Assembly: GCF_013404595.1 (NCBI RefSeq)
Contig: NZ_JABVAX010000002.1
Coordinates: forward strand, 372,001 to 436,000
Reading direction: 5' to 3'
DNA from: Jannaschia marina
GTDB taxonomy: Bacteria > Pseudomonadota > Alphaproteobacteria > Rhodobacterales > Rhodobacteraceae
DNA: 64,000 nt
Under the pieces are notes generated by a model. That model was not told the DNA's origin. It was given only the letters and a program-made list of their open reading frames with translations, and ran no database searches. Below, in pieces: positions 38,085 to 47,693 of this stretch (position 1 is its first letter; each line of letters begins with the position of its first letter). The translations under genes and the position numbers were made by a program.

Positions 38085-38120
38085 CAGGAATGCCTGCCAT
38101 GTGCTTTCTGCATAGCAGAA
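38085..38120. promoter_or_regulatory. two short inverted repeats between DUF1127-type genes
   Basis: GCAGG/AATG/CCTGC lies at 38085-38098 and TTCTGC/ATA/GCAGAA at 38106-38120. The site is in an AT-richer stretch between the two DUF1127-type genes. They could be operators for the downstream DUF1127 gene or the terminator of the upstream gene. Confidence 0.4.
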
Positions 38121-38131
38121 TGCGAACCGTG

Positions 38132-38341
38132 TCAGTCGTGCCGTGTCGCGGCGACCGGGGCCCAGACGGGGGCGGGCTCCAGCGGTGTGTCCGCAGCGAG
38201 GCCGATGTCCGACAAAAGCCGGTCGTCGAGCACCGCGAGCGCGGCGGAGCCGGGCAGGCGGCGCGTGCCGAGCATGGCGGGCGTGTCGAAGGCGGGGCCG
38301 GTGAGGTGGGGCAGGTCGAAGGGCTTGAACGGCGCGAACAT
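38132..38341 (-). CDS. small DUF1127-like protein
   Basis: The 69-residue protein carries a degenerate DUF1127 core, AVLDDRLLSDIGLAADTP, without the arginine-rich preceding helix. It begins MFAPFKPFDLPHLTGPAFDTP, with a start shared by many rhodobacter paralogues as I recall them. The ATG at 38341 follows GGAG. With the gene at 37790 it forms a pair of related small genes on the same strand. Confidence 0.7.
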   Translation of the reverse strand: MFAPFKPFDLPHLTGPAFDTPAMLGTRRLPGSAALAVLDDRLLSDIGLAADTPLEPAPVWAPVAATRHD

Positions 38342-38510
38342 GGCGGTCTCCGATGCGTTGGGCAGAGCTTAAGGGTACCATGGCCGGGGCCGGCGGGTGA
38401 GCGAGGGCGACGCGCAGGCGGTTTTGCACGGATCATCATGGTGCTGGCGCGGGCGTGTGCCGCGTGCTAGCGAAGGATAAAACAAGAACATCCGGGGCAG
38501 AGGTGAGCAG

Positions 38511-39011
38511 ATGCGCGTGATGGGAATCGATCCGGGGCTGGTCAACTGCGGCTGGGGCGTCATCGACGTCGACGGCCCGCGTCAGCGTCATGTGGGCAAC
38601 GGCACGGTGCGCCCCGAAGGTCGGGCGATGGCCGACCGACTCCTGTCGCTGCATGGGCTGCTGACGGAGGTGCTGGCCCGCTTCGCCCCCGATGCCTGCG
38701 CCGTCGAGCAGACCTTCGTGAACCGCGACGGGGCCGGTACGCTGAAGCTGGGGCAGGCCCGGGGCGTCGTGATGCTCGTGCCCGCGCAGGCCGGGATCGT
38801 GGTCGGGGAATACGCGCCGAACGCCGTCAAGAAGACGGTGGTGGGGGTGGGCCACGCCGACAAGGGGCAGGTGCAGCACATGGTCCGGATGCAGCTCCCG
38901 GGGGTCGACTTCCATTCGGCGGATGCGGCCGATGCGCTCGCCATCGCGCTCTGCCACGCGGTGCATTTGCAGACGAACGGACGGCTCGCCGCGGCGGTGG
39001 CCCGTGCCTGA
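38511..39011 (+). CDS. ruvC: Holliday junction resolvase RuvC
   Basis: RuvC cuts Holliday junctions after RuvAB branch migration. The 166-residue protein has the RNase-H-like core with the first acidic ligand in [15 protein letters not shown] (D7), the [21 protein letters not shown] motif with its glutamate, and the C-terminal [15 protein letters not shown] pair of aspartates. It is the first gene of a four-gene ruv operon, 9 bp before ruvA. Confidence 0.97.
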   Translation: MRVMGIDPGLVNCGWGVIDVDGPRQRHVGNGTVRPEGRAMADRLLSLHGLLTEVLARFAPDACAVEQTFVNRDGAGTLKLGQARGVVMLVPAQAGIVVGEYAPNAVKKTVVGVGHADKGQVQHMVRMQLPGVDFHSADAADALAIALCHAVHLQTNGRLAAAVARA

Positions 39012-39020
39012 GGCCGGCGC

Positions 39021-39656
39021 ATGATCGGGCGGCTGACCGGACGGCTCGACCACAAGGGGGCCGACCACGTGCTGCTCGACGTGCAGGGCGTGGGCTACGT
39101 CGTCCATTGCTCGGACCGGACGCTCGCCGCGCTGCCGCCGGTGAAGTCGCCCGTCGCGCTCTGGACGGAACTTCTGGTGCGCGAGGACCTGTTGCAGCTC
39201 TTCGGCTTCCTGACGGTGCAGGAGCGGGAGTGGCATCGCCTGCTGACCTCCGTGCAGGGCATCGGGGCGAAGGGATCGCTCGCCATCCTCGGCACGCTCG
39301 GGGCCGAGGGCGTAGCCCGGGCGATCGCGCTGGGGGACGCGGCAGCGGTGAAGGCCGCGCCGGGCGTCGGCCCGAAGATCGCGCAACGGGTGGTGAACGA
39401 ACTCAAGGGCAAGGCCCCGGCGATGATGCTGATGGAGGCGGGCGGGGGCGACCCGATCGTGGAGACGGCGGCGGCGGTGGAGATCGCTGCGCCGAAGCCG
39501 CGGGCGGGGGCCGCGCAGGCCGAGGCGCTCTCGGCGCTCGCCAACCTGGGCTACGCCCCGCAGGACGCCGCGCGCGCGGTGGCCGAGGCGGACGGCGCGG
39601 GCGACACGGGCGAGCTGATCCGTGCGGCGCTGAAGTTGCTCGCGCCGAAGGAGTGA
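39021..39656 (+). CDS. ruvA: Holliday junction DNA helicase subunit RuvA
   Basis: RuvA binds the Holliday junction as tetramers. The 211-residue protein has the OB fold ([30 protein letters not shown]), the two helix-hairpin-helix motifs ([18 protein letters not shown] and [23 protein letters not shown]), a flexible linker and the C-terminal RuvB-binding three-helix bundle ([21 protein letters not shown]). It is followed, 2 bp on, by the GIY-YIG gene. Confidence 0.97.
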   Translation: MIGRLTGRLDHKGADHVLLDVQGVGYVVHCSDRTLAALPPVKSPVALWTELLVREDLLQLFGFLTVQEREWHRLLTSVQGIGAKGSLAILGTLGAEGVARAIALGDAAAVKAAPGVGPKIAQRVVNELKGKAPAMMLMEAGGGDPIVETAAAVEIAAPKPRAGAAQAEALSALANLGYAPQDAARAVAEADGAGDTGELIRAALKLLAPKE

Positions 39657-39658
39657 CC

Positions 39659-40573
39659 ATGTTCGAGCTGACCGACGTTCTGGAGCGGGCGGGGATCGCG
39701 CCGGGGAACGTGAACGTGATGCTGCACTCGCCGCGCGACGGCGATCTGCAGGCGATGCTGCCCGGCCTCGTCCGGACCCGACGGGTCGCGATGGAGACCT
39801 ATCAGGCCACGCATGGGACCAACGCGACGCGCGCCCTGTCGCGGGGGCGGCCTTACGTGGCGTCCTTCGTCAAGACTGGGCTGGGGCAGGTGCAGGGGCG
39901 TTCGGCCATGCTTTTCGCCGGGCTCTACGCGAACCCCGGGCCGCGACAGGCCACCCGTGCCGAGATCGCGGGGAACGACGAGGTCCGCTGGCTCTACGAG
40001 ACCTTCGGCAGTTATGCGGAGTTGGACGATATGGAGTGGACACACTGGCCCTGGTTCGACCTGCGCCTGACGGACTTCATGGCCGAGATGCAGGGGCGGC
40101 TCGTGATCGACGTGCGCCTGACCCCCAATTATGTCCGTCTCGCAGAAAAACTCAGGGCACCGGTCACGGCGATCCATGCCGAGAGCGCCTTCGACGCTGC
40201 GCCGCCCGACTGGCGCGAGATGCGGCCGACGGCGGGGATGCTGGGGGCGTTGCCCGAGAGCTGGGCGCGCAGGCTGGCGGAGTGGCGCGGTGTCTATCTG
40301 ATCGTCGATACGGCAGATGGAAAGCGCTACGTCGGCTCGGCCGCCGGCGAGGAGAACCTGCTCGGGCGCTGGCGGCAACATGTCACCGGAGAGATTGGCG
40401 TGACCGTCGGATTGCGCGACCGCGACCCGCGCCGGTTCCGCTTTTCGATCCTCGAACGGATGTCGCCGGACGCCACTCCGGGCGAGGTGTCGCGGCGGGA
40501 GCAGACGTGGATGGATCGGCTGGAGACGGTCCGTTTCGGCCTCAACCGCCCGCGCCCGGAGGCCGTGCCATGA
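39659..40573 (+). CDS. GIY-YIG nuclease-domain protein inside the ruv operon
   Basis: The 304-residue protein has an unknown N-terminal region of about 200 residues ([54 protein letters not shown]). The C-terminal GIY-YIG nuclease domain has GVY at 211-213, YVG at 224-226, the arginine of LLGRWRQHV, the catalytic glutamate in [11 protein letters not shown] and the asparagine in FGLNRPRP. The catalytic set is complete, so nuclease activity is likely. It starts 2 bp after ruvA and overlaps the ruvB start (ATGA), so it is translated between them. Its partner in repair is unknown. Confidence 0.8.
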   Translation: MFELTDVLERAGIAPGNVNVMLHSPRDGDLQAMLPGLVRTRRVAMETYQATHGTNATRALSRGRPYVASFVKTGLGQVQGRSAMLFAGLYANPGPRQATRAEIAGNDEVRWLYETFGSYAELDDMEWTHWPWFDLRLTDFMAEMQGRLVIDVRLTPNYVRLAEKLRAPVTAIHAESAFDAAPPDWREMRPTAGMLGALPESWARRLAEWRGVYLIVDTADGKRYVGSAAGEENLLGRWRQHVTGEIGVTVGLRDRDPRRFRFSILERMSPDATPGEVSRREQTWMDRLETVRFGLNRPRPEAVP

Positions 40574-41589
40574 TCGACCGCGACCCGATGCTCGATGCCA
40601 GCGTTCCCGACGAGGTGCCCGACGACCGGGCGCTCAGGCCGCAGAGCCTCTCCGAGTTCATCGGGCAGGCGGAGGCGCGGGCAAACCTCGGCGTGTTCAT
40701 CGAGAGCGCCCGGCGGCGGGGCGAGGCGATGGATCACGTGCTGTTCCACGGGCCCCCCGGCCTCGGCAAGACGACGCTCGCGCAGATCATGGCGCGGGAG
40801 CTGGGCGTGGGCTTTCGCATGACCTCCGGCCCGGTGCTGGCCAAGGCGGGCGATCTGGCCGCGATCCTGACCAACCTCGAGGCGCGCGATGTTCTCTTCA
40901 TCGACGAGATCCACCGGCTCTCGCCCGTCGTGGAAGAGGTGCTCTATCCTGCGATGGAGGATTTCGCGCTCGACCTCGTGATCGGGGAGGGGCCGGCGGC
41001 GCGGACGGTGCGCATCGACCTGCAGCCCTTTACCCTCGTGGGCGCGACGACGCGGCTGGGTCTTCTGACGACGCCCCTGCGCGACCGCTTCGGCATTCCG
41101 ACGCGATTGGAGTTTTATACCGTGCCGGAGTTGCACCAGATCGTGACGCGCGGGGCGCGGATGATGGGGGCGCCCGCGACCGAGGACGGCGCGCAGGAGA
41201 TCGCGCGGCGCGCACGGGGGACGCCCCGAATCGCGGGGCGTCTTCTGCGGCGGGTGGTGGATTTCGCGGTGGTGGAGGGCGACGGGACCGTCACCGCCGG
41301 GATCGCGGACCGTGCGCTCACGCGGCTCGGCGTCGATCACATGGGGCTCGACGGGGCCGACCGGCGGTATCTGCGCCTCGTGGCGGAGAACTACGGCGGC
41401 GGCCCGGTGGGCATCGAGACGATGGCGGCCGCGCTGTCCGAGAGTCGAGATGCGCTCGAGGAGGTGATCGAGCCCTACCTTCTGCAGCAGGGCCTGATCG
41501 CGCGGACGCCGCGCGGGCGGGTGCTCGCGCAGAAGGGCTGGACGCATCTGGGGCTCGAAGCCCCGCGCCGCGACGATCTTTTCGGGTGA
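40570..41589 (+). CDS. ruvB: Holliday junction branch-migration helicase RuvB
   Basis: RuvB is the AAA+ motor of branch migration. The 339-residue protein has Walker [15 protein letters not shown], Walker [13 protein letters not shown], the sensor region [20 protein letters not shown], and the winged-helix C-terminus ([38 protein letters not shown]). The ATG at 40570 overlaps the stop of the GIY-YIG gene. A double hairpin begins 11 bp after its stop. Confidence 0.97.
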   Translation: MIDRDPMLDASVPDEVPDDRALRPQSLSEFIGQAEARANLGVFIESARRRGEAMDHVLFHGPPGLGKTTLAQIMARELGVGFRMTSGPVLAKAGDLAAILTNLEARDVLFIDEIHRLSPVVEEVLYPAMEDFALDLVIGEGPAARTVRIDLQPFTLVGATTRLGLLTTPLRDRFGIPTRLEFYTVPELHQIVTRGARMMGAPATEDGAQEIARRARGTPRIAGRLLRRVVDFAVVEGDGTVTAGIADRALTRLGVDHMGLDGADRRYLRLVAENYGGGPVGIETMAAALSESRDALEEVIEPYLLQQGLIARTPRGRVLAQKGWTHLGLEAPRRDDLFG

Positions 41590-41890
41590 GCCGCGCCCGG
41601 AGAAAGGTCCGGTGGACCTTTCTCAGCGGCGAACGCGGATTGCGCGAGCAATTCGCCGGGCCGGGGGCAGCCGCCTCTCGTGGGAGCGTCGTTCGACGGT
41701 CACTATAGAGGATTGGCGGCGACAGCTCTGCGACACCGCATCGCGGCCGGACGACTGGCCTCGACGCGGAAGGCATCGCAAGTGCGGTGTTCCCCGAGGA
41801 CGTGATCCCACGTTATTCGGCACAACGCGCGGTTGGGCTTTCCTCCCGACCCCCTCCTGCCTAGGGTCCGCGGAGAGAAGGCGAGGCCCC
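41590..41890. other. 301-bp gap with a tandem double hairpin
   Basis: Just past ruvB is GAGAAAGGTCC/GGT/GGACCTTTCTC (41600-41624). A second, imperfect stem GCGGATTGC/GCGA/GCAATTCGC follows near 41635-41656. This is the same architecture as the double hairpins at 8196, 43842 and 49706. The remaining 230 bases show no gene; they should hold the promoter of the oxidoreductase. Confidence 0.6.
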
Positions 41891-42562
41891 ATGATCAAGC
41901 TCGACATCCTGTCCGACCCCATCTGCCCCTGGTGCCACATCGGCAAGGCGCATCTCTTCCGGGCGCTGCAGAAGCGGCCCGACCACCCCTTCGTGATCGA
42001 ATGGCATCCGTTCCAGCTCAACCCCGACATGCCGGCGGGCGGCATGGAGCGGCGCGCCTATCTCGAAGCGAAGTTCGGCGGCAAGGAGGGGGCCGTGCGG
42101 GCCTATGCGCCGATCGTCGAGGCGGCGGCCGATGCCGGGCTCGAGATCAATTTCGAGGGCATCGCGCGCACGCCCAGCACGCTCGATGCACACCGGTTGA
42201 TCCATTGGGCGGGACTCGAGCAGAAGCAGACCCATGTGGTGCAGGCGCTCTTCGAGGCCTACTTCGAAAAGGGCCGCGACATCGGTGACATCCCGACGCT
42301 CGTCGAGATCGGCACCGGCACCGGAATGGACGCGGAGATGCTGGAGCGGCTCTTCGCGGGCGACGCGGACCGCGACGACATCGCAGCGCGCGACGCCCAT
42401 GCCCGTGCGCGCGGCGTCACCGGCGTGCCGACCTTCATCCTGGCGAACCAGCACGTCCTGCGCGGCGCGCAGCCGCCCGAGCTCTGGGGGCAGGTCATCG
42501 AGGAGCTGCTGGAGCAGATCGAGGCGGCGAAGGATGCCCCCGTGGAGACGCCCGAAGCGTGA
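41891..42562 (+). CDS. DsbA-family (FrnE-like) oxidoreductase
   Basis: The 223-residue cytoplasmic thioredoxin-fold protein has the redox motif CPWC at the end of the first strand (MIKLDILSDPICPWCHIGKAHL). The helical insertion contains WHPFQLNPDMPAGGMERRAYLEAKFGG, and the cis-proline loop is GVTGVPTFILANQHVLRGAQ. This matches the FrnE/polyketide-isomerase branch. No signal peptide is present. Its stop overlaps the GTG of the MFS gene (GTGA). Confidence 0.92.
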   Translation: MIKLDILSDPICPWCHIGKAHLFRALQKRPDHPFVIEWHPFQLNPDMPAGGMERRAYLEAKFGGKEGAVRAYAPIVEAAADAGLEINFEGIARTPSTLDAHRLIHWAGLEQKQTHVVQALFEAYFEKGRDIGDIPTLVEIGTGTGMDAEMLERLFAGDADRDDIAARDAHARARGVTGVPTFILANQHVLRGAQPPELWGQVIEELLEQIEAAKDAPVETPEA

Positions 42563-43836
42563 CGCGCGACCCCGAGAGCGCGCCACCGCCCCGGCCCGAG
42601 GCCCCGCCGCCGCCGGCTCCGCCCCGATCGGAGCCCCGGGTGGATCGCGCGCTCTCGAAGCCCGAGTTCGTGGCGCTGATGGCGATGACCTCGGCCACGA
42701 TCGCCTTTTCCATCGACGCGATGCTGCCGGCGCTGCCGGCCATCGGGGCCGCGCTCTCGCCCGAGGCACAGAACGCGGCGCAGCTCGTCATCGTGGCCTT
42801 CGCGCTCGGTATGGGGATCGGCACCTTCGTGGCCGGGCCGCTCTCGGACGCGCTCGGGCGGAAGCGGGTGATGATCGGCGGTGCGGTGGTCTACTCGCTC
42901 GCCGCAGCACTCTGTACCGTGGCGCAGAGCCTCGAGATGCTGCTGGCGCTCCGGGTGCTGCAGGGGATCGGCGCCTCGGGGCCGCGGGTCGTGGCGCAGG
43001 CGATGGTGCGCGATCTCTATGCCGGGCGCGGCATGGCGCAGGTGGCGAGCTTCATAATGATGGTCTTCGTCCTCGTCCCCGCGATCGCGCCGCTCATCGG
43101 GGCCTTCATCGTCGCGGGCTTCGGCTGGCGTGGGGTGTTCTGGGCCTTCGTCGTCTTCTCGGCGATCTCCTCCGCCTGGCTGATGCTACGCCAGCCCGAG
43201 ACGTTGCCGATCGAAGCCCGTCGCCCGCTTGAAGTCGCGAAGCTCCGGGCGGCGGTCGTCGAAGTGCTGAGCCACGGCAACGTCCTGCGGGCGATCCTGG
43301 TGCAGACGCTGGTGTTCGGCACGCTCTTCGCGACGATCATCAGCGTACAGCAGATCTACGCCGAGACCTTCGGGCGCGCCGAGAGCTTCCCGCTCTGGTT
43401 CGGCGTCGTCGCGCTCCTCTCGGGGATCGCCTCGCTCCTGAACGCTTCGATCGTCACCCGGCTCGGGATGCCGGTGCTCATCCGCGGCGCGCTCGCGTGG
43501 CACATGGCGCTGTCGGTGGTGCTGGCGCTCGCCTGGCTCACGGGGCTCTTGCCGGGGATCTGGGCCTTTGCCACGTTCGTCGTCTGGCAGGTAAGCGTCT
43601 TCGCGATGGCGGGCTTCTGCATCGGCAACCTGAACGCGCTGGCCATGCAGCCGATGGGGCATATCGCGGGTATGGCCTCCTCGATCATTTCGGCGGTGTC
43701 CACCGTGCTCGCCGTGACGGTCGCGGCCCCGATCGGGCTCGCCTTCGACGGCACGCCGGTCCCGCTCTTTGCCGGTGTGGCGCTTGCGGCGGGGCTCGGC
43801 CTCTTTCTGGCACGGAAGCTCCGGGAGATGGGCTAG
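42559..43836 (+). CDS. Bcr/CflA-type MFS multidrug efflux transporter
   Basis: The 425-residue protein has a Pro-rich cytoplasmic N-terminus (about 35 residues) and twelve predicted helices. The family segment IDAMLPALPAIGAAL is present, with GPLSDALGRKRVMIGG as the MFS motif A in loop 2-3, and LQGIGASGPRVVAQAMVRDLY. Such transporters export drugs or sulfur compounds in this family. It starts at GTG 42559 overlapping the oxidoreductase gene, so the two are coupled. A double hairpin follows 6 bp after the stop. Confidence 0.92.
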   Translation: MTRDPESAPPPRPEAPPPPAPPRSEPRVDRALSKPEFVALMAMTSATIAFSIDAMLPALPAIGAALSPEAQNAAQLVIVAFALGMGIGTFVAGPLSDALGRKRVMIGGAVVYSLAAALCTVAQSLEMLLALRVLQGIGASGPRVVAQAMVRDLYAGRGMAQVASFIMMVFVLVPAIAPLIGAFIVAGFGWRGVFWAFVVFSAISSAWLMLRQPETLPIEARRPLEVAKLRAAVVEVLSHGNVLRAILVQTLVFGTLFATIISVQQIYAETFGRAESFPLWFGVVALLSGIASLLNASIVTRLGMPVLIRGALAWHMALSVVLALAWLTGLLPGIWAFATFVVWQVSVFAMAGFCIGNLNALAMQPMGHIAGMASSIISAVSTVLAVTVAAPIGLAFDGTPVPLFAGVALAAGLGLFLARKLREMG

Positions 43837-43841
43837 GCGAG

Positions 43842-43892
43842 GCAAAAGTCTTCGCGGAAGACTTTTTGCAAGACTGTTCAGCGAACAGTCTT
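43842..43892 (+). terminator. tandem double hairpin after the Bcr/CflA gene
   Basis: GCAAAAGTCTTC/GCG/GAAGACTTTTTGC (43842-43869) is followed at once by AAGACTGTTC/AGC/GAACAGTCTT (43870-43892). It starts 6 bases after the stop. The core arms AAAAGTCTTC and GAAGACTTTT are identical to those at 49733-49755. Confidence 0.75.
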
Positions 43893-44092
43893 CGCCGCGC
43901 TCGAAGCGGGGAATTGCGCATCCTCGGATCGAGGGTTTCCGTCGCGATGTACCTTATGTCGACTGCGTCGTCCCGGTTCCGAGGGGGGGCGGTTCCCGGC
44001 GTTTCGCCCCGCCGGGAACCGATCTGACGGCACGAGGGGTCGCGCCTGTGGAAGTCAACGCGGCGCAGCGCGGAAAGGTCCATCGTCCGGGG

Positions 44093-47000
44093 TCAGTCTC
44101 CCTTGATCTTCGCGGCCCCGGCGTGGACGGCGAGATCGCGGGCGAGGCCGAACGCCCCCTTGATGCGATCGGCCTCCTTCGGGAAGTCGCGGATCAGGAC
44201 GAGCTTGTCGCCCTTGATCTTGGCTGCGCCCTTCTGCGCCTTGATGAAGTCGACGAGGCCTTCAGGCCGGGCGAAGCGGTTGGCGAAGAACTCGACCGTC
44301 GCGCCCTTCGCGCCGACGTTCAGTTTCTCGATGCCGGCCGCCTTGCAGAGTGCCTTGATGCGCACGATCCGCAGGAGCACGTTCACCTCGCGCGGGAGGG
44401 GGCCGAAGCGGTCGATGAGCTCAGCGGCGAAGCCCTCGAGCTCGACCTTGCGGTCGAGCCCCGAAAGGCGGCGGTAGAGGCCGAGGCGCGTGTCGAGGTC
44501 GGAGACGTAGTCCTCGGGGATGAGGACGGGAACGCCGAGGTTGATCTGCGGCGACCAGTCGTCGGACAGGGCGTCGGGCAGGTCCGCCTTGCCCGCCTTC
44601 AGCTTGTCGATCGTCTCCTGCAGCATGGACTGGTAGAGTTCGAGCCCGACCTCCTTCATCTGGCCCGACTGCTCCTCGCCGATGATGTTGCCGCCGCCGC
44701 GCAGGTCGAGATCCTGGCTGGCGATGTTGAAGCCTGCGCCGAGCGCGTCGATGGAGCCGAGCGCCTTAAGCCTTCGTTCGGCGGCGGGCGTGAGCTTCGC
44801 GCGGGGTTTCGTCGTCAGGAAGGCATAGGCGCGGGTCTTGGAGCGGCCCACGCGGCCTCGGATCTGGTAGAGCTGGCTGAGCCCGAACATGTCGGCGCGC
44901 CAGACGACCATCGTGTTCGCGGTGGGGATGTCGATGCCGCTCTCGATGATGGTCGTCGACAGGAGCACGTCGTATTTGCCGTCGTAGAAGGCGTTCATCC
45001 GGTCGTCGAGATCGCCCGCCGCCAGCTGGCCGTGGGCGATGACGTAGCTGAGCTCCGGCAGCTGCTCGCGCAGGAAGGCCTCCATCTCGCTCAGGTCCGA
45101 GATGCGGGGGACGACAACGAAGCTCTGCCCGCCGCGGTAGTGTTCCCGCAGAAGCGCCTCGCGCACCTGTACGGTGTCGAATTCGCTCACGTAGGTGCGG
45201 ATCGCGAGGCGATCGACGGGCGGCGTGCCGATGATCGAGAGGTCGCGCACGCCGGTCAGCGACATCTGCAGCGTACGCGGGATCGGCGTGGCCGAGAGCG
45301 TCAGGACGTGGACGTCGGTGCGCATCTCCTTCAGGCGCTCCTTGTGGGCGACGCCGAAATGCTGCTCCTCGTCGATCACGAGGAGGCCGAGATCGTTGAA
45401 CTTCACCTGCTTGGCCAGCAGGGCGTGGGTGCCGATGGCGATGTCGACGCTGCCGTCGGCGATGCCGGCGCGTGTCTCGTTGGTCTGCTTCGTGGAGACG
45501 AACCGGCTCAGTTGCCGCACGGTGATCGGAAGGCCGCGGAAGCGATCCTCGAAGCTCTTGGCGTGCTGGCGCGCCAGCAGCGTCGTCGGCGCGATGACGG
45601 CCACCTGCTTGCCCGCCGTGGCGGCGATGAAGGCGGCGCGCATGGCGACCTCGGTCTTGCCGAAGCCCACGTCGCCCACGATGAGCCGGTCCATGGGCTG
45701 ACCGGAAGCGAGGTCGGAGGCGACGTCCTCGATGGCCTGCAGCTGATCGTCGGTCTCCTCGTAGGGGAAGCGCGCGGCGAAGCCCTCGTACATGTCGGCG
45801 GGCGGGGCGAGCCGCGGGGCCTGACGCAGGGCGCGCTCGGCGGCGATGCGCATGAGCCGCTCGGCGATCTGGCGGATGCGTTCCTTCAGACGGGCCTTGC
45901 GCGCCTGCCAGGCTCCGCCGCCCAGCTTGTCGAGAAGGCCCTCCTCCTGCCCGTAGCGGCTGAGGAGTTCGATGTTCTCCACCGGCAGGAACAGCCGGTC
46001 GCCGCCGGCGTATTCGAGCGCGAGGCATTCGTGCGGGGCCCCGGCCGCCGTGACCGTCTCGAGCCCGATGAAACGTCCGACGCCGTGGTCGACGTGGACG
46101 ACGAGATCGCCGGCCGAGAGCGCCTGCGCCTCGGTCAGGAAGTTCTCGGCCCGGCGCTTCTTCTTCTTGCCCCGGATCAGGCGTTCGCCCAGCACATCCT
46201 GTTCGGAAATCACCGTAAGCCGCGACGCACCGACCGGCCCCTCCCAGCCCCGGTCGAGCGCCCAGACGGCCAGGCCGACGTCGCCCTTCGAAACCTCTTC
46301 GAGGCGGCGGATGGCCTTGAGGCCGGTCACGCCCTGATCTTCCAGCAGACCCTGCAATCGTTCGCGCGCGCCGCCGGAATAGCTGGCGATGACGACACCG
46401 CCGTCCGTTCGCTTGTCGACGATATGGTCGGCGAGGGTGGCGAAGAGGCTCACGTCCTCCATCTGCCGCTCGGGGGCGAAGCTGCGCCCGATGCGTCCGC
46501 CTGCGTCGATCACGTTCGGGCCGGGGGCCGCCGGCAGGGGCGAGAGGTGCAGGGTCCGCGTCGTGGAGAGGACGCCCTCCAGCTCCTCGGGGTGCACGTA
46601 GAGCGTCTCGGGCCGGGCCGGCTTGTAGACGGAATCCACCCGGCCCTTCGCCCTCATCGCCTCGGCGCGGTTGTCGTACATGTCGGCGATCTGGGTCCAG
46701 CGCTCCGCGTGGTGACCGAGGGTGCCGTCGTCGAGCACGAAGGACGCCTCCGGCAGGTAGTCGGGCAACGTCTCGAGCTCGTCGTAGAAGAACGGCAGCC
46801 AATGCTCCGCCCCCTGCGCCTTGCGGCCCGCGCTGATCGCCTCGTAGAGCGGATCGTCGGTGCCCGCGGCCCCGAATTCGATGCGATAGGTCTGTCGGAA
46901 GCGGGTGATCGCCGGGCCGTCGAGGATGACCTCGGAGACGGGCGCGAGCTCGATCATCTCGAGCTGATCGGTGGTGCGCTGGCTGACGGGGTCGAAGCGG

Positions 47001-47596
47001 CGCAGGCCGTCGAGCGTATCGCCGAAGAGGTCGAGCCGGACGGGGGCTGTCTGCCCCGGCGGCCAGATGTCGATGATGCCGCCGCGCGGCGACCAGTCGC
47101 CCGGCTCCATCACGGTCGGCGTCTGCGTGAAGCCCATGCGCACGAGGAAGCCGCGCAGCGCATCCTCGTCGATCCGCTGGTTCAGCCGGGCCGAGAAGCC
47201 CGCGCCCTTGAGCACCTCGCGCGGCGGCAGCTTCTGCGTCAGCGCCGAGAGCGTGGTGAGCAGGATGAACTTCCCGGTGAACCCGTGGGCGAGGGCGGTG
47301 AGCGACGCCATGCGCGTGGCCGAGACCTCGGCCGCGGGCGACAGGCGGTCGTAGGGCAGGCAGTCCCATGCGGGGAAGCGTAGCACGGTGACGCCGCCCC
47401 GATGGGCGCGGAGCGCGGCGGCCATGGCCTCGGCCCGCTTGTCGTCGCGGGCGACGTGGACGACCGGCTGGCCACGCTCCAGCTCCCGCAGGAGGACGCG
47501 CGCATCGAACCCCTCGGGCGCGCCGCCCGCACGGATGTGTCCCGCGGGCAGGGCGGAGGGAGCGAGCGGGGCGGGGGCGTCGGCACTGTCGGGCAT
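44093..47596 (-). CDS. mfd: transcription-repair coupling factor Mfd
   Basis: Mfd removes stalled RNA polymerase and recruits UvrA. The 1167-residue protein has the UvrB-like N-terminus (about 1-350), the RNA-polymerase-interaction CarD-like domain (GDLVVHVDHGVGRFIGLETV, near 500) and a RecG-type helicase with Walker A GDVGFGKTEVAMRAAF and the DEEQ box (LLVIDEEQHFGVAHKERLK). The TRCF C-terminal domain starts near GSIDALGAGFNIASQDLDLRG. It ends with GAAKIKGD, a near repeat of GAAKIKGD about 35 residues before; this is a short duplicate at the terminus. Confidence 0.97.
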   Translation of the reverse strand: MPDSADAPAPLAPSALPAGHIRAGGAPEGFDARVLLRELERGQPVVHVARDDKRAEAMAAALRAHRGGVTVLRFPAWDCLPYDRLSPAAEVSATRMASLTALAHGFTGKFILLTTLSALTQKLPPREVLKGAGFSARLNQRIDEDALRGFLVRMGFTQTPTVMEPGDWSPRGGIIDIWPPGQTAPVRLDLFGDTLDGLRRFDPVSQRTTDQLEMIELAPVSEVILDGPAITRFRQTYRIEFGAAGTDDPLYEAISAGRKAQGAEHWLPFFYDELETLPDYLPEASFVLDDGTLGHHAERWTQIADMYDNRAEAMRAKGRVDSVYKPARPETLYVHPEELEGVLSTTRTLHLSPLPAAPGPNVIDAGGRIGRSFAPERQMEDVSLFATLADHIVDKRTDGGVVIASYSGGARERLQGLLEDQGVTGLKAIRRLEEVSKGDVGLAVWALDRGWEGPVGASRLTVISEQDVLGERLIRGKKKKRRAENFLTEAQALSAGDLVVHVDHGVGRFIGLETVTAAGAPHECLALEYAGGDRLFLPVENIELLSRYGQEEGLLDKLGGGAWQARKARLKERIRQIAERLMRIAAERALRQAPRLAPPADMYEGFAARFPYEETDDQLQAIEDVASDLASGQPMDRLIVGDVGFGKTEVAMRAAFIAATAGKQVAVIAPTTLLARQHAKSFEDRFRGLPITVRQLSRFVSTKQTNETRAGIADGSVDIAIGTHALLAKQVKFNDLGLLVIDEEQHFGVAHKERLKEMRTDVHVLTLSATPIPRTLQMSLTGVRDLSIIGTPPVDRLAIRTYVSEFDTVQVREALLREHYRGGQSFVVVPRISDLSEMEAFLREQLPELSYVIAHGQLAAGDLDDRMNAFYDGKYDVLLSTTIIESGIDIPTANTMVVWRADMFGLSQLYQIRGRVGRSKTRAYAFLTTKPRAKLTPAAERRLKALGSIDALGAGFNIASQDLDLRGGGNIIGEEQSGQMKEVGLELYQSMLQETIDKLKAGKADLPDALSDDWSPQINLGVPVLIPEDYVSDLDTRLGLYRRLSGLDRKVELEGFAAELIDRFGPLPREVNVLLRIVRIKALCKAAGIEKLNVGAKGATVEFFANRFARPEGLVDFIKAQKGAAKIKGDKLVLIRDFPKEADRIKGAFGLARDLAVHAGAAKIKGD

Positions 47597-47693
47597 GGGG
47601 CGTCAGGTAACGACGGGCGGGCGCGTGTCAACCGTGCGGGGCGGGTGCGGGACGGATGACGGATGCGCGGGGCGAGAGCCGGGGATGCGCCGC

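Noticed and set aside
43769-47383. 1204-codon open frame on the plus strand opposite mfd
   Set aside because: It is antisense to a complete, well-motifed Mfd gene, and its translation has no domain. High GC content opens long antisense frames.
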